Shown one piece after another: positions 48,863 to 61,489 of a stretch of DNA of 64,000 nt (the stretch's first letter is position 1; each line of letters starts with the position of its first letter). The notes beneath the pieces are model-generated. The model did not search any database and was not told the DNA's origin. It saw only the letters and a program-made list of their open reading frames with translations. Made by a program: the position numbers and the translations under genes. Source of the DNA: Manihot esculenta (lineage: Eukaryota; Streptophyta; Magnoliopsida; Malpighiales; Euphorbiaceae); the NCBI RefSeq assembly GCF_001659605.2, contig NC_035172.2, positions 34,337,342-34,401,341 of the forward strand, given 5' to 3'.

Positions 48863-50427
48863 TCATTTGTCAGAAGGCATCCCAGTGGCCCTCTCTAAAT
48901 CCATCTTGCAATTTTCTCTCAAATCTTTCAGTGCAACAAAGCTGGCTTGCTGCAAAGGAGATTTGAGAATATATCAAGACACAGAATTCACCGTTCAGGG
49001 GCCAGGCAGTAGCATGATAAATAGTTTCAACCAAATCCTTGCAACCAACAATGGGAATTAGGAATTCTTATGGCACACCAGGTTCTTTTGGTCAGCCACA
49101 ATAATCGGAATCAGTTGCGGGGTGCTAAATTTTATATGATCAGAAACAAAATTAAACAGAAAAAAGTAGAAGTTACACTCACAAGTTGGTTGCTTTCATG
49201 AGCAAATATATCCTCCATGCGATGAAAGAGAGACCTCCACTGAGCCGTGAGGTCAGACTCTAATTTTGAGGATTTATTGGAGTTCCCTTGGCCAGGAAGG
49301 TCAGTCTGCTTTCCCCTGGCATATTTATTAACCAAGATGCTTGCTTCTTTCTGACTCTTCTTTAATGCTAGGAGGAAAGAAATAGCATGATATCGATCAC
49401 CACAAGAGCTATAAAGTTGTATTCTAGTTGATATAGTAAATGAAATTCTGGAAAAAATTGTAAATAGCAGTAATCTTTTTTTTCCCCGTGCACAAGCTTA
49501 CCAGCTGTTCTTCCTTTGATATCCTGGTAATGGAGGTCTGACCAAATGTAAGCAGCTGATTGACCAAATAGACATGTGATGGGTAAATTTCCATAATCAA
49601 TGTCCAATATACAGATTCAAAAGTCAGTATTTATAGTTACCTTTCAAACAAAAAGAGCAAGAACAAGCTTTCATCAAATCAGCACCTGCACTCAAATTAG
49701 CATAACCATCATCTTTAAGGGCCGTGCACCTTTTCAACTCAAATGATTTGGAGCCCTGTGACATGGGCAACCTTGACCACTCAACAGACCCGTATTTAGT
49801 AGTGGGTAACATGCCAACACCAAGAACCTTGTCAACACCTGTACCAACATGACCTTCCGGATTGCTTTGCTTAACATCAGAAGTGAGCCCCCCTTCATCA
49901 TCACTATATTTCTTGCAAGACCACGAGTTTGTGGGCATTGAACCAGTAGATGCACTACTATCTCTCGATGCATCCACACCTTCCCCAACACTGTGTGCCA
50001 TTGTTCCACTCCTAAGAACATTGACGCTGACATCTAATAATGGAGATGTTTCTTTTTTTTCATTAGGTACATGTGAGATTATGGAAACATTATTCTCCTG
50101 CGACGTATCAATTACACTATCAGCAGGTGATGAATCGCTAGGTTGCTTATCTTCCATGAGAAACAAACCTTTCTCATTGCTATTTTCAACTACAAATTTG
50201 GTTTTACATTTCCCTTTGACCAACTTTTCAACTCCTAAACACAGTTGTTTTGGAGAACGTGAATCCCCATCTTCAGTGACCAATCTATTACCATACTCAT
50301 CACCAGATTTAAGCCGCAAATCATTAGAAATGGATGAAAACTCTCTTTTTAATGGACGATTGGTCATATCTCCCAAAACAGCGCGCATTTTGGAAACACC
50401 TTCAGTGAAATTATCTCCACCCATCAT
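48863..50427 (-). CDS. Plant protein of unknown function with a conserved Cys-rich C-terminal region
   Basis: Four exons on the minus strand: 50427-49641, 49555-49502, 49367-49183, 48949-48863. All are bounded by GT-AG introns and total 1113 nt in one frame (370 aa). The long first exon is polar, Ser/Asp-rich and low in hydrophobic residues (probably disordered), with an N-terminal block VSKMRAVLGDMTNRPLKREF. The C-terminal third is the part that looks conserved: KACSCSFCLK-AAYIWSDLHYQD, then KGRTA-ALKKSQKEAS, a region around WRSLFHRMEDIFAHESNQL, and QASFVALKDLRENCKMDLE. No transmembrane segment or signal peptide is seen. I recall similar uncharacterised plant proteins but no function. The start is one of two adjacent Met codons (50427 or 50424); a 5' UTR intron ending near 50450 is possible. 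Confidence 0.85.
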
Positions 50428-53400
50428 TCGTCTAACAGCACAGCCTATAAGCGCAATCAACTTCACAACATAAAGACTACAACCCCAATTCACCAAAAAG
50501 AAAAACCCACTTCCCAATTAGACAACCTCGACAAAAATAAAACAAGATAAAATAAAATTTTGATCGCACCGCTGATCCTCAAACCTGGAAACCGCAGCAT
50601 TAAAAAGAAAAGAGCAAACAAAAAAAAATGAGTTTCAATCATGTCGCAACAAGTATCTACAACTAAATTCTCCATATTTCATAGGGAAAAAAAGGCCCTA
50701 GGATTCAGGGGAAAATTGAAAGGTCGATGTGAAGAACATGAAATTTTTATTGGGGTATTGGAGAAACTGACCTTACAGAAAAAGAGTATCCCTCAATTCC
50801 AGAGACCACCGGCGCATACCCTCAAAAGGGGTATCACTTCCCTATCGTTCGTAACTGTAATTCGTCGACTGCGACGGTTTTACGAGCACTCCACGGGCGT
50901 TTAAACAAGGTTTTCATAGCCTAGTGACAAGTAGCTTGATTCGGAAAGGGTGATAAGCAAGTGAATGATTCAATTCAACCAAGATCTTTGCATCCAGTGC
51001 CGAGAATGCCAATTTCCAAAACCTGCCAAGTGATCGTAGTTTAGTCTGGATTTGCGGAACAGGGAAGAGTAAAATTTCAGTTCCAAATTTTGCAGAGGCG
51101 GGAACCAGGCGAATGCGGGTCCTGACCCGCGTTTTGAAAATATTTAGATTTTTGGGCGCTCACGGTCAGCTCAGCGCTTCCCTCTGTAAACCATCTTTCT
51201 TTTTGGCTAACTATAAAGTCAAATCCCCAAATAAACCTTTTAATTTATTCACGTAATTAAGATTACTCTTTAAAATTAAATTACTATTTAATCCCTATAT
51301 TATAAAAAAATTATTAATTACCCTCTTAATTTTAAAAAATATATAAATATATTTTTTAAATTTTAAAAAAAATTATTAATTGATTTTTTAATAATTATTT
51401 TTTAATATTTAACGATTAATATTAATTGATAAATTATTTAACATGTTTTTAAAACTTCACATACATTTTGATGTTTTTTTATTTTTTTATTAAATTGAGA
51501 CTTAATAACTTTTATGCCACTAAAATTAATTTTTCAATTGTTTATGAACATGACTCCTGTCTACTCAGTTATTGTCAATCTACACTTAACAGAAATATTA
51601 TTTTTCAATATAAATATTTTTGCTATCAATTAATTTATATATATTTTCCTTATTTAAAATTGTTAAAAAAAAAGAAAAAAAAAGAAAAGATTTACAAATA
51701 TTTCTATAATAACATAATCACTCATAATTATTTACTCATTATTACAAGCAAAACTACAATGTATTAATTAAATTTTAATTATATATATAATATAATTAAT
51801 TAAGTGAATTATATATATAAATAAATTTCCACGACAAAGCATATTTTATTAAAAAAATAAAATAATTTTAAATATTAAATTTTATACTAATGATATTTAA
51901 AATATAAAAATTACAAAATTTAATATAAAGAATAATTAAAGCAAAACAAACTATTTATGGAGAACTTATATAGAAAAAATGTTGAAAATAATATCATATG
52001 TAAATACCCTTGGAAAAATATGTATAGTTAGGGCTTCTCTATTATTTGTGGAAAATAATTTATAATTAAAAATATTTTTTAATGAGATAATTTTATTTTT
52101 TATTTATTTATATTTTAATTTAAAAAATAAATACACTAACAAATTTATATATAATATTTTATAAAATTTTCAAAATTTAAAAAATAATTTATTTTTTCAT
52201 TTGATAATGATAATCGTGGGATCTCTAATACAATTCTAAAAGAAAAAATAGATTTAAAACTCATTAGAGCGAATTATGTAAGACCGAGGGTCCGGCCTAA
52301 CTAGAGAAGATCTAACTCATTTGACATGACAAGAAGTAACAGAACAAGATCAGTTATGCCGCGACTCTATTAATATGGACACTGGAAGATAATTAAATGG
52401 TCGTCTGAAGAGAATGGACAAACAGATACGTTTGTACGTACGGCTCTAATAAGAATATAAATATAAAAGAGAGAGTGTGACCCTTTAGACTAAATTTTTT
52501 CAGATACAGAAATTTTATTTTTTTTTATAGATTTAATGTGATCAGATAATATAATATATTTTATTAATTCATTTTTTTAAATGTTTTAAATATAAAAAAT
52601 ATGAAATAAAATATTTTTCTGAAAATAAACAAAAGGCTAAATATGCATAAATATCAAAAAAAATATTTAATCTAATTGTTATTTGTTCCTTTCTCATATA
52701 AGTTTTTTGGGAAGCCATAGGAAAGGGTTAATTCATTGAGAAAAAGCAAGAAATACAGCTAGGCCGCAAACAACCTAGCAAAGCACTGCAACAAAAGGAA
52801 ATAAGCCCAAACTACTTGAAAGAGCAGTCATTAGTCATGATGGCAAACCTCATGCATATCATCTTCCATAAGTACAAAGAGTAGAGATGGCAATGCCATT
52901 ATTTCGAGTGATCAAAGGTTGATACTTTACCATTTTTTATATATTTATTTAATAACTAAATTAAAATAATTTAATCCATAAATATAGTTCAACAATATTC
53001 TATTTAAATTAAAATAACTGACCCAATTGAATAATTATAAAATTTAAATTCAGTTTAATTTTAATTTTAAAAAATTAGATTTAAAGAAATTAAAATTTAT
53101 ATTTATTGTCCAAATAAGTAAATTTAAAGAAATTAAATTCCAATTCATTCCTTTTTTTAAAATTCTGACTATCCGAAAGAAGCATAAAAATATTATATTA
53201 TAAGAAAAATATTAAAAGATTTCCGCGAGGCATATCTTCACGACGTTGGAAGGCGCGCCATTATTAACTGCCACGGTCTTATCCAATAGGTCAAACCCAC
53301 GTGTCGATCATAACAATCCCCACGTCATCATCTGAACCGTATAAGCAAAGAAGAGAGAACGCTTTCCACTCTTCCGACTAAAAAATCTTTGCCTATTTCT

Positions 53401-53449
53401 CTTTGCTCTAAATTATCTTGACTCTGCATTTAATCTCAAAACTAGCAAG
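50428..53449. other. Divergent spacer between the unknown gene and ACX2
   Basis: 50428-51200 is the leader and promoter zone of the unknown-function gene. 51230-53200 is AT-rich with no gene-like frame and includes a block (51270-51470) related to AT-rich repeats elsewhere in the window. 53220-53449 is the ACX2 promoter and leader. Confidence 0.5.
53298..53303 (+). promoter_or_regulatory. G-box in the ACX2 promoter
   Basis: CACGTG in CCCACGTGTCG, about 150 bases before the start codon, with a second ACGT core in CCCACGTCATC about 20 bases downstream. Closely paired ACGT cores are typical of ABRE-type promoters (established knowledge); use here is inferred. Confidence 0.5.
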
Positions 53450-56400
53450 ATGATAATGGATCAAGAAAACCCAAATCCGACGTCCGACGATGAAACCCAG
53501 ATCGTATCTCGCCGCATCCAACGCCTGTCCTTCCACCTCATCCCAATTCCTCGTCCTCTTTACGAGTCCCACCAGCTGGGGATGGTGGCGTGCGCCAAGG
53601 CCAAGTTGGAGGTGGATACTCAGAAACTGTCCTTTTACATGAGAGGTGAACACAGGGAGATACAGGAGAAGGTGTATGCGTACTTCAACTCGAGGCCGGA
53701 GTTGCAGACCCCACTGGAGATTTCCAAAGATGAACACAGGGAGCTCTGCTGGAGGCAGCTATCGGGTTTGGTCAGAGAAGCTGGGATTAGGCCGTTTAGG
53801 TATGTGGTGGAGGATCCTGCTAAGTATTTTGCCATTGCGGAGGCTGCTGGGGGCATGGATATGTCGCTTGGGATCAAGCTGGGAGTCCAGTACAGGTGAG
53901 TTTTTGCTTGTTTTTTACTCCTTTCTCAATTTATTGCACACTTTATATATAGAAATCGAAATTTTGACACCATTTTTGTTCTGTTTCTAGATAAATGCTT
54001 GTTTTTGGTTGATATGGAATTTATTTATTGTCTTGTTTGTTGGGATTCTTGTCCTTGCGAATGGGATGGATTTGTCCTTTGCTTCACTTGTGAAACCGTA
54101 TTAAGTAATATGTTGTGTTTGTAAACAGAAGCAGATATTTTTGTATCTGCCTGTAATTATGACGGTTCAAATATGCTGCAAATGTTTGGGCTGCTGTTGA
54201 GCATTTTGCATACATGGGTATCGTTTTGCAAAAACCTATGCTTTGGCTTATTTTAAATAGTAAAATGATCTTTTCTTTCGTGCACCCTATTTCCTGGACT
54301 AATAGTTTCTCTCCATTTCAAAATATTTGATATTTTTGGCATGGTAACTGTTACAGGTTTTTATCTCTGGGGTAACTGTATATACCAACTCATTTTGAAG
54401 AACTCAATGGCGTAATTTTTTTATTTTTGATGTTGATGTTTCTGTATTCAAAGCTTATGTGCTTGATCTTCAACTTGGATTATCTTTTAAAAGGCTTGAT
54501 AGGATGTTGATGGACAAATCCTGTGCTAATACTTTCTCATCCATGAATTGACATGGAAGAAATTATGTTATTCCATCAAAACATATTTGAAAATACTTTT
54601 CTTGATAGCTTCAATTTAGTTGTCCTGTGTTTTCATCCTCTTTTGCAGTGCCTTTCATTCTAACAGTCCGACTGTATTACTTGGCAATATCATATTTGGA
54701 CTCTTCACTTGTGTATGCACTTGGAATTTTCAACGCACATGTTGTACTTATAGGAAGTATATTTGTCTTACTTCTTTTTCCCTTTGAGAAAAGAATGGGA
54801 GTCTTTTTGATGTTCTATCATATGCATTCAGGCCATGACCCTTCATTTTTTCCTTTATAAATTATCATGCCTTATTTGTAAGGTTCAACTGTGTCAGATT
54901 TAAGAATTATTCTTACAGGTTCAAAATTTTTGGGGGTAATCAAGTGTGAGATAAGTGTATTGCATGCTACTCTTAGCTTGAGCTTAAGAAATTTTCATAA
55001 TCTGTACCCTGTTGTAAACTTCTTTTTTTAATTGTCTGTACTTAGTTTCAAACGATCATAGGGGAAAAATTAGTTTTTCCCCAGGAAAAGTGCATGCTGT
55101 ACTGTTGTTATCATAATTTGTCAGCTAATAAGTTTCTTCTTTCCAATATGATACTGACTTTCAGTATTTTCTCTTGCAGTCTTTGGGGAGGCTCTGTGCT
55201 TAACTTAGGGACTAAAAAGCATAGAGATAAGTACTTTGATGGTATTGACAATTTGGACTACCCAGGTTGTTTTGCTATGACAGAGCTACATCATGGTAAG
55301 CTCTTATTCCTTTCCTTATTTTTTGTAAATCATTAAATTTATTTATGTTTAGAAGCTCATTAACAAAGTTTAATAAATTTCTATTAACTTCACAAGACTT
55401 TAAGTCATGAATATTTTAAATTTTGAGATGTGAAACTGAATTAATTACACAGTTGTATTAACTTCTGAGGAAAGGCCTTCAAAAGGTGCTGTAAATTGTA
55501 TAACTGCTGTAGGTCCTGATAATACTGTTCTATCTCATTTTGGTCACTAACAGAGAAAGCTGGTTGATTGTGGTTATTGATTATAAAATTTTGTATCTTT
55601 ACGTGTATTTGGTTCCAATAGGTGCTTATCAAATTTTCTTTCTCTAATGTTGGGTACTAATTTTTATTGTGGCTTCAAAGGCTCAAATGTTCAAGGACTC
55701 CAAACTGTTGCAACATTTGATCAAATTACTGATGAATTTGTAATCAACACTCCTAATGATGGAGCCATCAAGTGGTGGATTGGCAATGCTGCAGTTCATG
55801 GCAAGTTTGCTACAGTTTTTGCCAGGCTTCTTTTGCCTACTAATGATTCTAAGGGCGTCTCTGATATGGGTGTCCATGCTTTTATTGTTCCAATAAGGGA
55901 TTTGAAGACCCACCAAACGCTTCCAGGAATTGAAATACATGATTGTGGCCACAAGGTTGGCCTGAATGGGGTAGATAATGGAGCATTGAGGTTCAGTTCA
56001 GTAAGAATTCCCCGAGACAATCTTCTTAATCGATTTGGAGATGTGTCTCGGGATGGGAAGTACACCAGTAGCCTTCCAACCATAAATAAACGGTTTGCTG
56101 CTACACTAGGTGAACTTGTTGGTGGAAGGGTTGGCCTTGCATATTCTTCAGTTGGTGTACTTAAACTTGCTGGAACAATTGCCATCCGATATTCATTGCT
56201 GCGCCAGCAGTTTGGCCCTCCCAAGCAGCCTGAAGTTAGCATTCTTGATTATCAGTCTCAGCAGCACAAGCTCATGCCAATGCTAGCTTCGACTTATGCA
56301 TTCCATTTTGCAACGTTGCATTTGGTTAAAAAATATTCTGAGATGAAAAAGACTCATGATGAACAATTATTTGGAGATGTGCATGCGCTTTCATCTGGCC

Positions 56401-59400
56401 TTAAGGCATATGTTACATCATATACAGCAAAGTCCTTGAGTGTCTGCAGAGAAGCCTGTGGAGGGCATGGCTATGCGGCTGTCAATCGGTTTGGTACATT
56501 GAGGAATGATCATGATATTTTTCAGACATTTGAGGGGGACAACACAGTGCTTCTACAACAGGTACAAAATCCATTTTATCAAATTCTCTTGGATAATTTA
56601 AAATGTGTGCTCCTAGCTTGTTCATTGCATGAAACACAAGGATACCTGAATATATTAGGAGGGCAAGAAAAGGAAAAGAATTGCAATGATTTACGACTGG
56701 TGTGGCAACTCTAATATGTGCCACGACCACCCACCTTTATCCCTATTCCAAAAACTATTCAGATTTTTAAGGAGAGGCAGCAGTGACCCTTGAGCAACCT
56801 GACCCTAGTCAATGTTTTAAGATGGTTTGTGCTTTAGATATTAGGATAATTTACTAATATCCTCTTGAGGTTGGAGATGACATATATATGTCTCTTTTGT
56901 TCCAAAACTGTTTACTTAGGTTCTTAAGGTTTTTTAACATCTCTACATTTTATCCCTTTATTAGTTGATTATAAAACTAAAAAATTTTTTACACTTAAGT
57001 CCTTGAAACTTTTAGATTTTAACCGTCATTTAACTGCTGAATTGTTGTGCATTAGAATTTTCTCCTTAGTGGACCGACTAGGCGGGAACATGATTTAGTT
57101 TTAGTCTAGTGAGTTGGGGATATCTGTGGTTAAACAAAAAAAAAATGTTTACACTTTCCCTTATGCTTGCACAGGGATACTAGTTTTGAAAAACTAAAGA
57201 CAAAGAGCACACTATGGGCAAACCTCAAAGGGCTTTTAGAATTATGTCCTAAACATTATCATGGTCTTCTGATAAAGCTGTTCCACTATCAGTCAAGGCA
57301 CTCATGCTGGAGACCTGATTATTTTCAAGGAGAATTAACTGCCATCTTATAGATGATATTTACATTATAGGTATAGTTATAGGGATTCTAGCACTTTGTA
57401 AATATGATATTGAAGTTTAGTTCAGGCCTTTTCTATATGACCATATTATTGCTGATTTGAAATTAATGGCATTTCATGGTCATGAGGTTACTACAATAAC
57501 AACAAAGATGTCTTTATCCCATAACTTATTTGGATTGGCTATATGGGTTATTTTTCATTATTTTGCTCCGTTTGGAACTAATTCCGCATCAGTATTAAAA
57601 AAAATCATCCATATTTTGATACTACTTCAATCCATGTCATTTTATGTCTCTCCTTTTCTTAACCACTAACTTATCACAATTCATATTGAGACATTTGATA
57701 TGTTAGATATGGTCAAACCATCTTGATAGGCTATTTCATATTTGATCCCTGTTGTGATGCTACATGCACAACCTGATGGTGTGGCATTCTGTTACGTATT
57801 ATAGGAAGAAGAAGAGGGGTAAATGTAATTAGAATTGGGGGGAAATAAGAGACGATATTTTAGGTATATTTTCATAAAGTAGTTATACAGCTGGTTAGTT
57901 TGTTATCCAGCTGCACTGTGAGTCCAAACAGCATATATGGGAGAATCTTAATTGTAGAGTGGTATTTTGAATGAGCTAATGGATCTTAGTCTCTATTCCC
58001 TCTCAATTCTGTCTCCTCCTCCTTTTTCTCTCTAATTCTTCTACTTTCCTCCTATTAAATTCTTTCCCTATACTGTTTGGCAATCTGCCACAGTACATAT
58101 TCATAATCTTTACCATTATCGTGTATCAGACATTTTTCTTAACTTTCCATTTCTGCCATGCTCATCATATGAATATGCTGTACCTTAGATGTTTAACATT
58201 CTCCAATACAACATAGCTAGCATGACCATAATTATATAGAATTTACCTTTCACTTTATTTAGGGATCCTACCACATAGAATAGCCATGACAATCTATTTC
58301 TTCCATCCTGTCTTTATCCTACAAGTTATGCTTACATTTATTACTTTGTACTTCTGGATGATAGAACCTAAATACTTAAATTAGTTGCATTTTGGTACTG
58401 AAACTTCGACCAACCTCCCATCCATTTCTTTTACGGTAGCTAAACTTGGAATGCATTTTCCTCTTACTTCTGCTTGGCCTAAAATCCTTATCTCAAGAGT
58501 CATTATCCACAATTATTTTTCGGTTAACTCCTTCAGTAGTTTCATCCACTAAGACGATGTCATTTGTAAATATATGAACTAGGGACATGATCTTGGATAT
58601 GAAAAGTTAGCTCATCTATAACTAATGTATATAGAAACAAACTCAAAACTGATTCCTAATGAAAAACCACTATCATAGGGAACTTGTCCCCTCGCCATCC
58701 CCTCATATTGCTCTTGCACAATATGGCTACCCTCTCATACATGTAAGATATACTCTTTTTTCTCCATTATCCACAAAAGGATTTCCCTTGGTCTATCATA
58801 TGCCTTTTCCATAATAATAACCACTCTGGATATCTTTCTTCATTTCCTTATAAGTTCGTGATTAAGCACTCTTTAGTAAGGTCACTAAATTGGTTCTCTG
58901 ATACGTTAGTAATGTCACTAAGTTCGTGATTAATCACGCTTTCCCATATATTCATTGTATGATCCATCAGTTTAATGCCGTGGAGTTTATACTATTGCTG
59001 TCTCTTTCGTTCTTAAATATGAGAAAAAAAGTGCTTTTCCTATATTTATTTGGCATTTTGCTAGATCTACGCCATTGAATACTTTGGTTAGCCAAGCTAT
59101 TTTAATCTCCTTAAGGCAACTTATAAAGGGCTACATTTGGGCTGTATACATCCCTATTTTCATGTTTTTCATGGCTTCTTGAACTTCAACAAACCCGATT
59201 ATGTGAGTGTATTCAAGGTTCTTCTTTGTCAAAGGAATAGTAAGTTTCGTAAATTCATCTTGAATTAATAAATACTCAACCATAATCATAAATCTAATAT
59301 TTATACATGAATTTATTAACCACATTCATAAATCTAATATTTATACATGAAACTGACCAATTAAAGGAAGGACCAAATTTTATTCACAATTTAAACTAAC

Positions 59401-60586
59401 ATTATTTTCAATTACTCTAGAAGCCCTTCTGTTCAAACAGAGGAGTTCATGCATGTGGCATTGCTTTTACAGATTATCACCTTTCAGTAGCATGTGTTAT
59501 AATCTGCTACTGCTTTATATGCAAGGATAAGATCACAGGGACACATTGTTCCCACAATATCTTTTAGACCTGAAATTTTAGTTGCGATGTAGGTAGCAGG
59601 TGATCTCTTAAAGCAATACCAGGAAAAATTCCAAGGTGGGACCCTATCTGTTACGTGGAACTACTTGAAAGAATCCATGAACGCATATCTATCTCAACCA
59701 AATCCTGTAACTGCACGATGGGAAGGTGTTGAACACTTGAGAGATCCTAAATTCCAGTTGGATGCCTTCAGAGTGAGTGCTGCATTAGTTTTGTGATATA
59801 AAAGAGGTCATGACTATACGTGCATATACCTTCATTTACGCCTGTTTTTTTTTCCCGTACAGTACCGAACATCTCGATTACTTCAAAGTCTTGCTGTCCG
59901 ACTTCGCAAGCACTCCAAAACTCTTGGGGGTTTTGGTGCTTGGAATCGGTGCTTGAATCACCTTCTCACTCTTGCAGAATCTCATATTGAATCTGTGATC
60001 CTTGAGAAATTTATTGAAGCAGTGCAGAAGTAATTCCTTAACACAAACTTTTGGTCATCTTCATGTGGGGGTTAATAGTTTCTAATTTCATCTGTTTTAT
60101 GTGCCAGTTGCCCAGATGCAAGTTCTCGTGCTGCTTTGAAACTTGTTTGTGATCTTTATGCATTGGATCGAATTTGGAAGGACATAGGAACATACCGCAA
60201 CGTTGACTATGTGGCACCAAACAAAGCTAAGGTATTCAAATCCCAGATTTTTTAACAGAAACTGAATTCCATAGGGGTATCGGTGGATTTGCCTCTCTGA
60301 TTATCTTTAGATTGTTAATTGGAGTTGAACTGAGGAGATTATAAATATATCACTCCTGCTTTAAAGAGAAAGAAATAGTTGTTTGAGGATATCTCAGGCA
60401 GGTTATTTATTTATCTCTTTTCATTTGCAGGCAATCCACAAGCTCACGGAATATCTTAGTTTCCAAGTGAGAAACATTGCAAGGGAACTTGTTGACGCAT
60501 TTGATCTTCCTGATCATGTTACAAAAGCTCCAATCGCCATGCAGTCTGAAGCTTATTCTCAGTACACTCAGTATATTGGATTTTAA
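53450..60586 (+). CDS. ACX2: Peroxisomal acyl-CoA oxidase, ACX2 (long-chain) type
   Basis: Seven exons: 53450-53895, 55180-55295, 55681-56561, 59593-59772, 59863-60029, 60108-60231, 60431-60586, all GT-AG and summing to 2070 nt (689 aa), close to the known ACX2 length. It catalyses the first, H2O2-producing step of peroxisomal beta-oxidation of long-chain acyl-CoAs. N-terminal RIQRLSFHL (residues 22-30) fits the PTS2 peroxisomal signal R-I-x5-H-L. The flavin/substrate regions include [18 protein letters not shown] and [13 protein letters not shown], and the catalytic Glu is E472 in the FEGDN motif. The C-terminus ends QYIGF with no PTS1, consistent with PTS2 import. Intron 4 is 3 kb and carries an antisense LINE remnant. 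It converges with the DUF632 gene 900 bases downstream. A second in-frame Met at 53456 is an alternative start. Confidence 0.96.
58085..59330 (-). mobile_element. Decayed RTE-like LINE reverse-transcriptase fragment in ACX2 intron 4
   Basis: Read on the minus strand, broken frames give the order of an RTE-clade [16 protein letters not shown], then [19 protein letters not shown], the HIQDHVPS block, [17 protein letters not shown] (the FADD active-site block, here decayed to TNDI), RIKTGWKK and MSMAEME. Stops and frameshifts are frequent, so it is long dead. No poly(A) tail or target duplication could be fixed. Inserted antisense to the host gene, so its signals are not on the transcribed strand. 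Family assignment rests on remembered motif order. Confidence 0.7.
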
Positions 60587-61489
60587 TTTGTAGAGAAGCA
60601 ACGGCAGCAGAGATGAGTTTATTCAAGATGGCCAGTTGGGAAAAACAGGGATAGGTTGCATTTTTTCGTAGTTTTGTATTGTTGTTCCTAATTAGAACTC
60701 AATGGGATCAAGGGAAGAATAATATGGTGGAAACCTGTACGTCTTTCCCTTTCAGATGGTAGCTTGTAACAAACTATATGTCAACCTTTAATCGTTTATC
60801 ACTTGAACATCTATGAGTGAACTTCTAAAATCTGACTCTGGAATTATTTGTAATCTTCATACTAATACAAGTGATGTTACTTGCAAAACCAGGCCTGAAC
60901 AATGTTATCCTGGTTAGGAATCATCTCTAAGATATAAGCTTCATATTAGGCTTATTTGTTTGACTCTCTTGGGAAATATTTTCGTGGTTAATTGAGGAAT
61001 TTTGAGACATTTTCTCTGATCAATTTTAAGGAACATTATAGAAGGAAGTCTTTTTTGGATTTTTATATATAATCATTATTAAGAGCATAAAACACTTATC
61101 TGATGCTGCAGAAAAACAAAGCATATTCGAGAACATTTTGGCCTTCAGCAGCCATGTGATCAATGATTTTGGACGGCTAACATGATCCTTTCTTGTCCAT
61201 AGTTTTCTTAACTTTCTGTATTTTGTCATAATTTTCTCAAGTTCTCGTTTGATACGAAGAACAATATAAAGCAAAATCAATGGGCCCCCTGAACTTAGCT
61301 CTGCTCCTGCATGAGTAAGCTGCAAAAACATATTTCAGAACTGCAACAAACTGTTCCCTCTCTTCCGAACAACTGTTTGAAACGATACTTTTGACATTTA
61401 CAGGTATCTACTTTCATTTCCATGTTCCAGACAGAAATTCTTATAATTACATAAATGCTTATATATTATAAATAATAATTACATAAGCT
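60587..61489. other. Convergent 3' region between ACX2 and the DUF632 gene
   Basis: Contains the 3' UTRs of both genes and AT-rich sequence. A 101-aa minus frame at 61026-61331 has no recognisable domain and is not called. Confidence 0.5.

Noticed and set aside
49862..50473. 203-aa plus-strand frame
   Set aside because: Exactly antisense to exon 1 of the spliced minus-strand gene at 48863-50427, which joins over four exons.
55796..56242. 148-aa minus-strand frame
   Set aside because: Shadow of ACX2 exon 3.
61026..61331. 101-aa minus-strand frame downstream of the DUF632 stop
   Set aside because: Low-complexity, in the 3' UTR zone, no recognisable domain.
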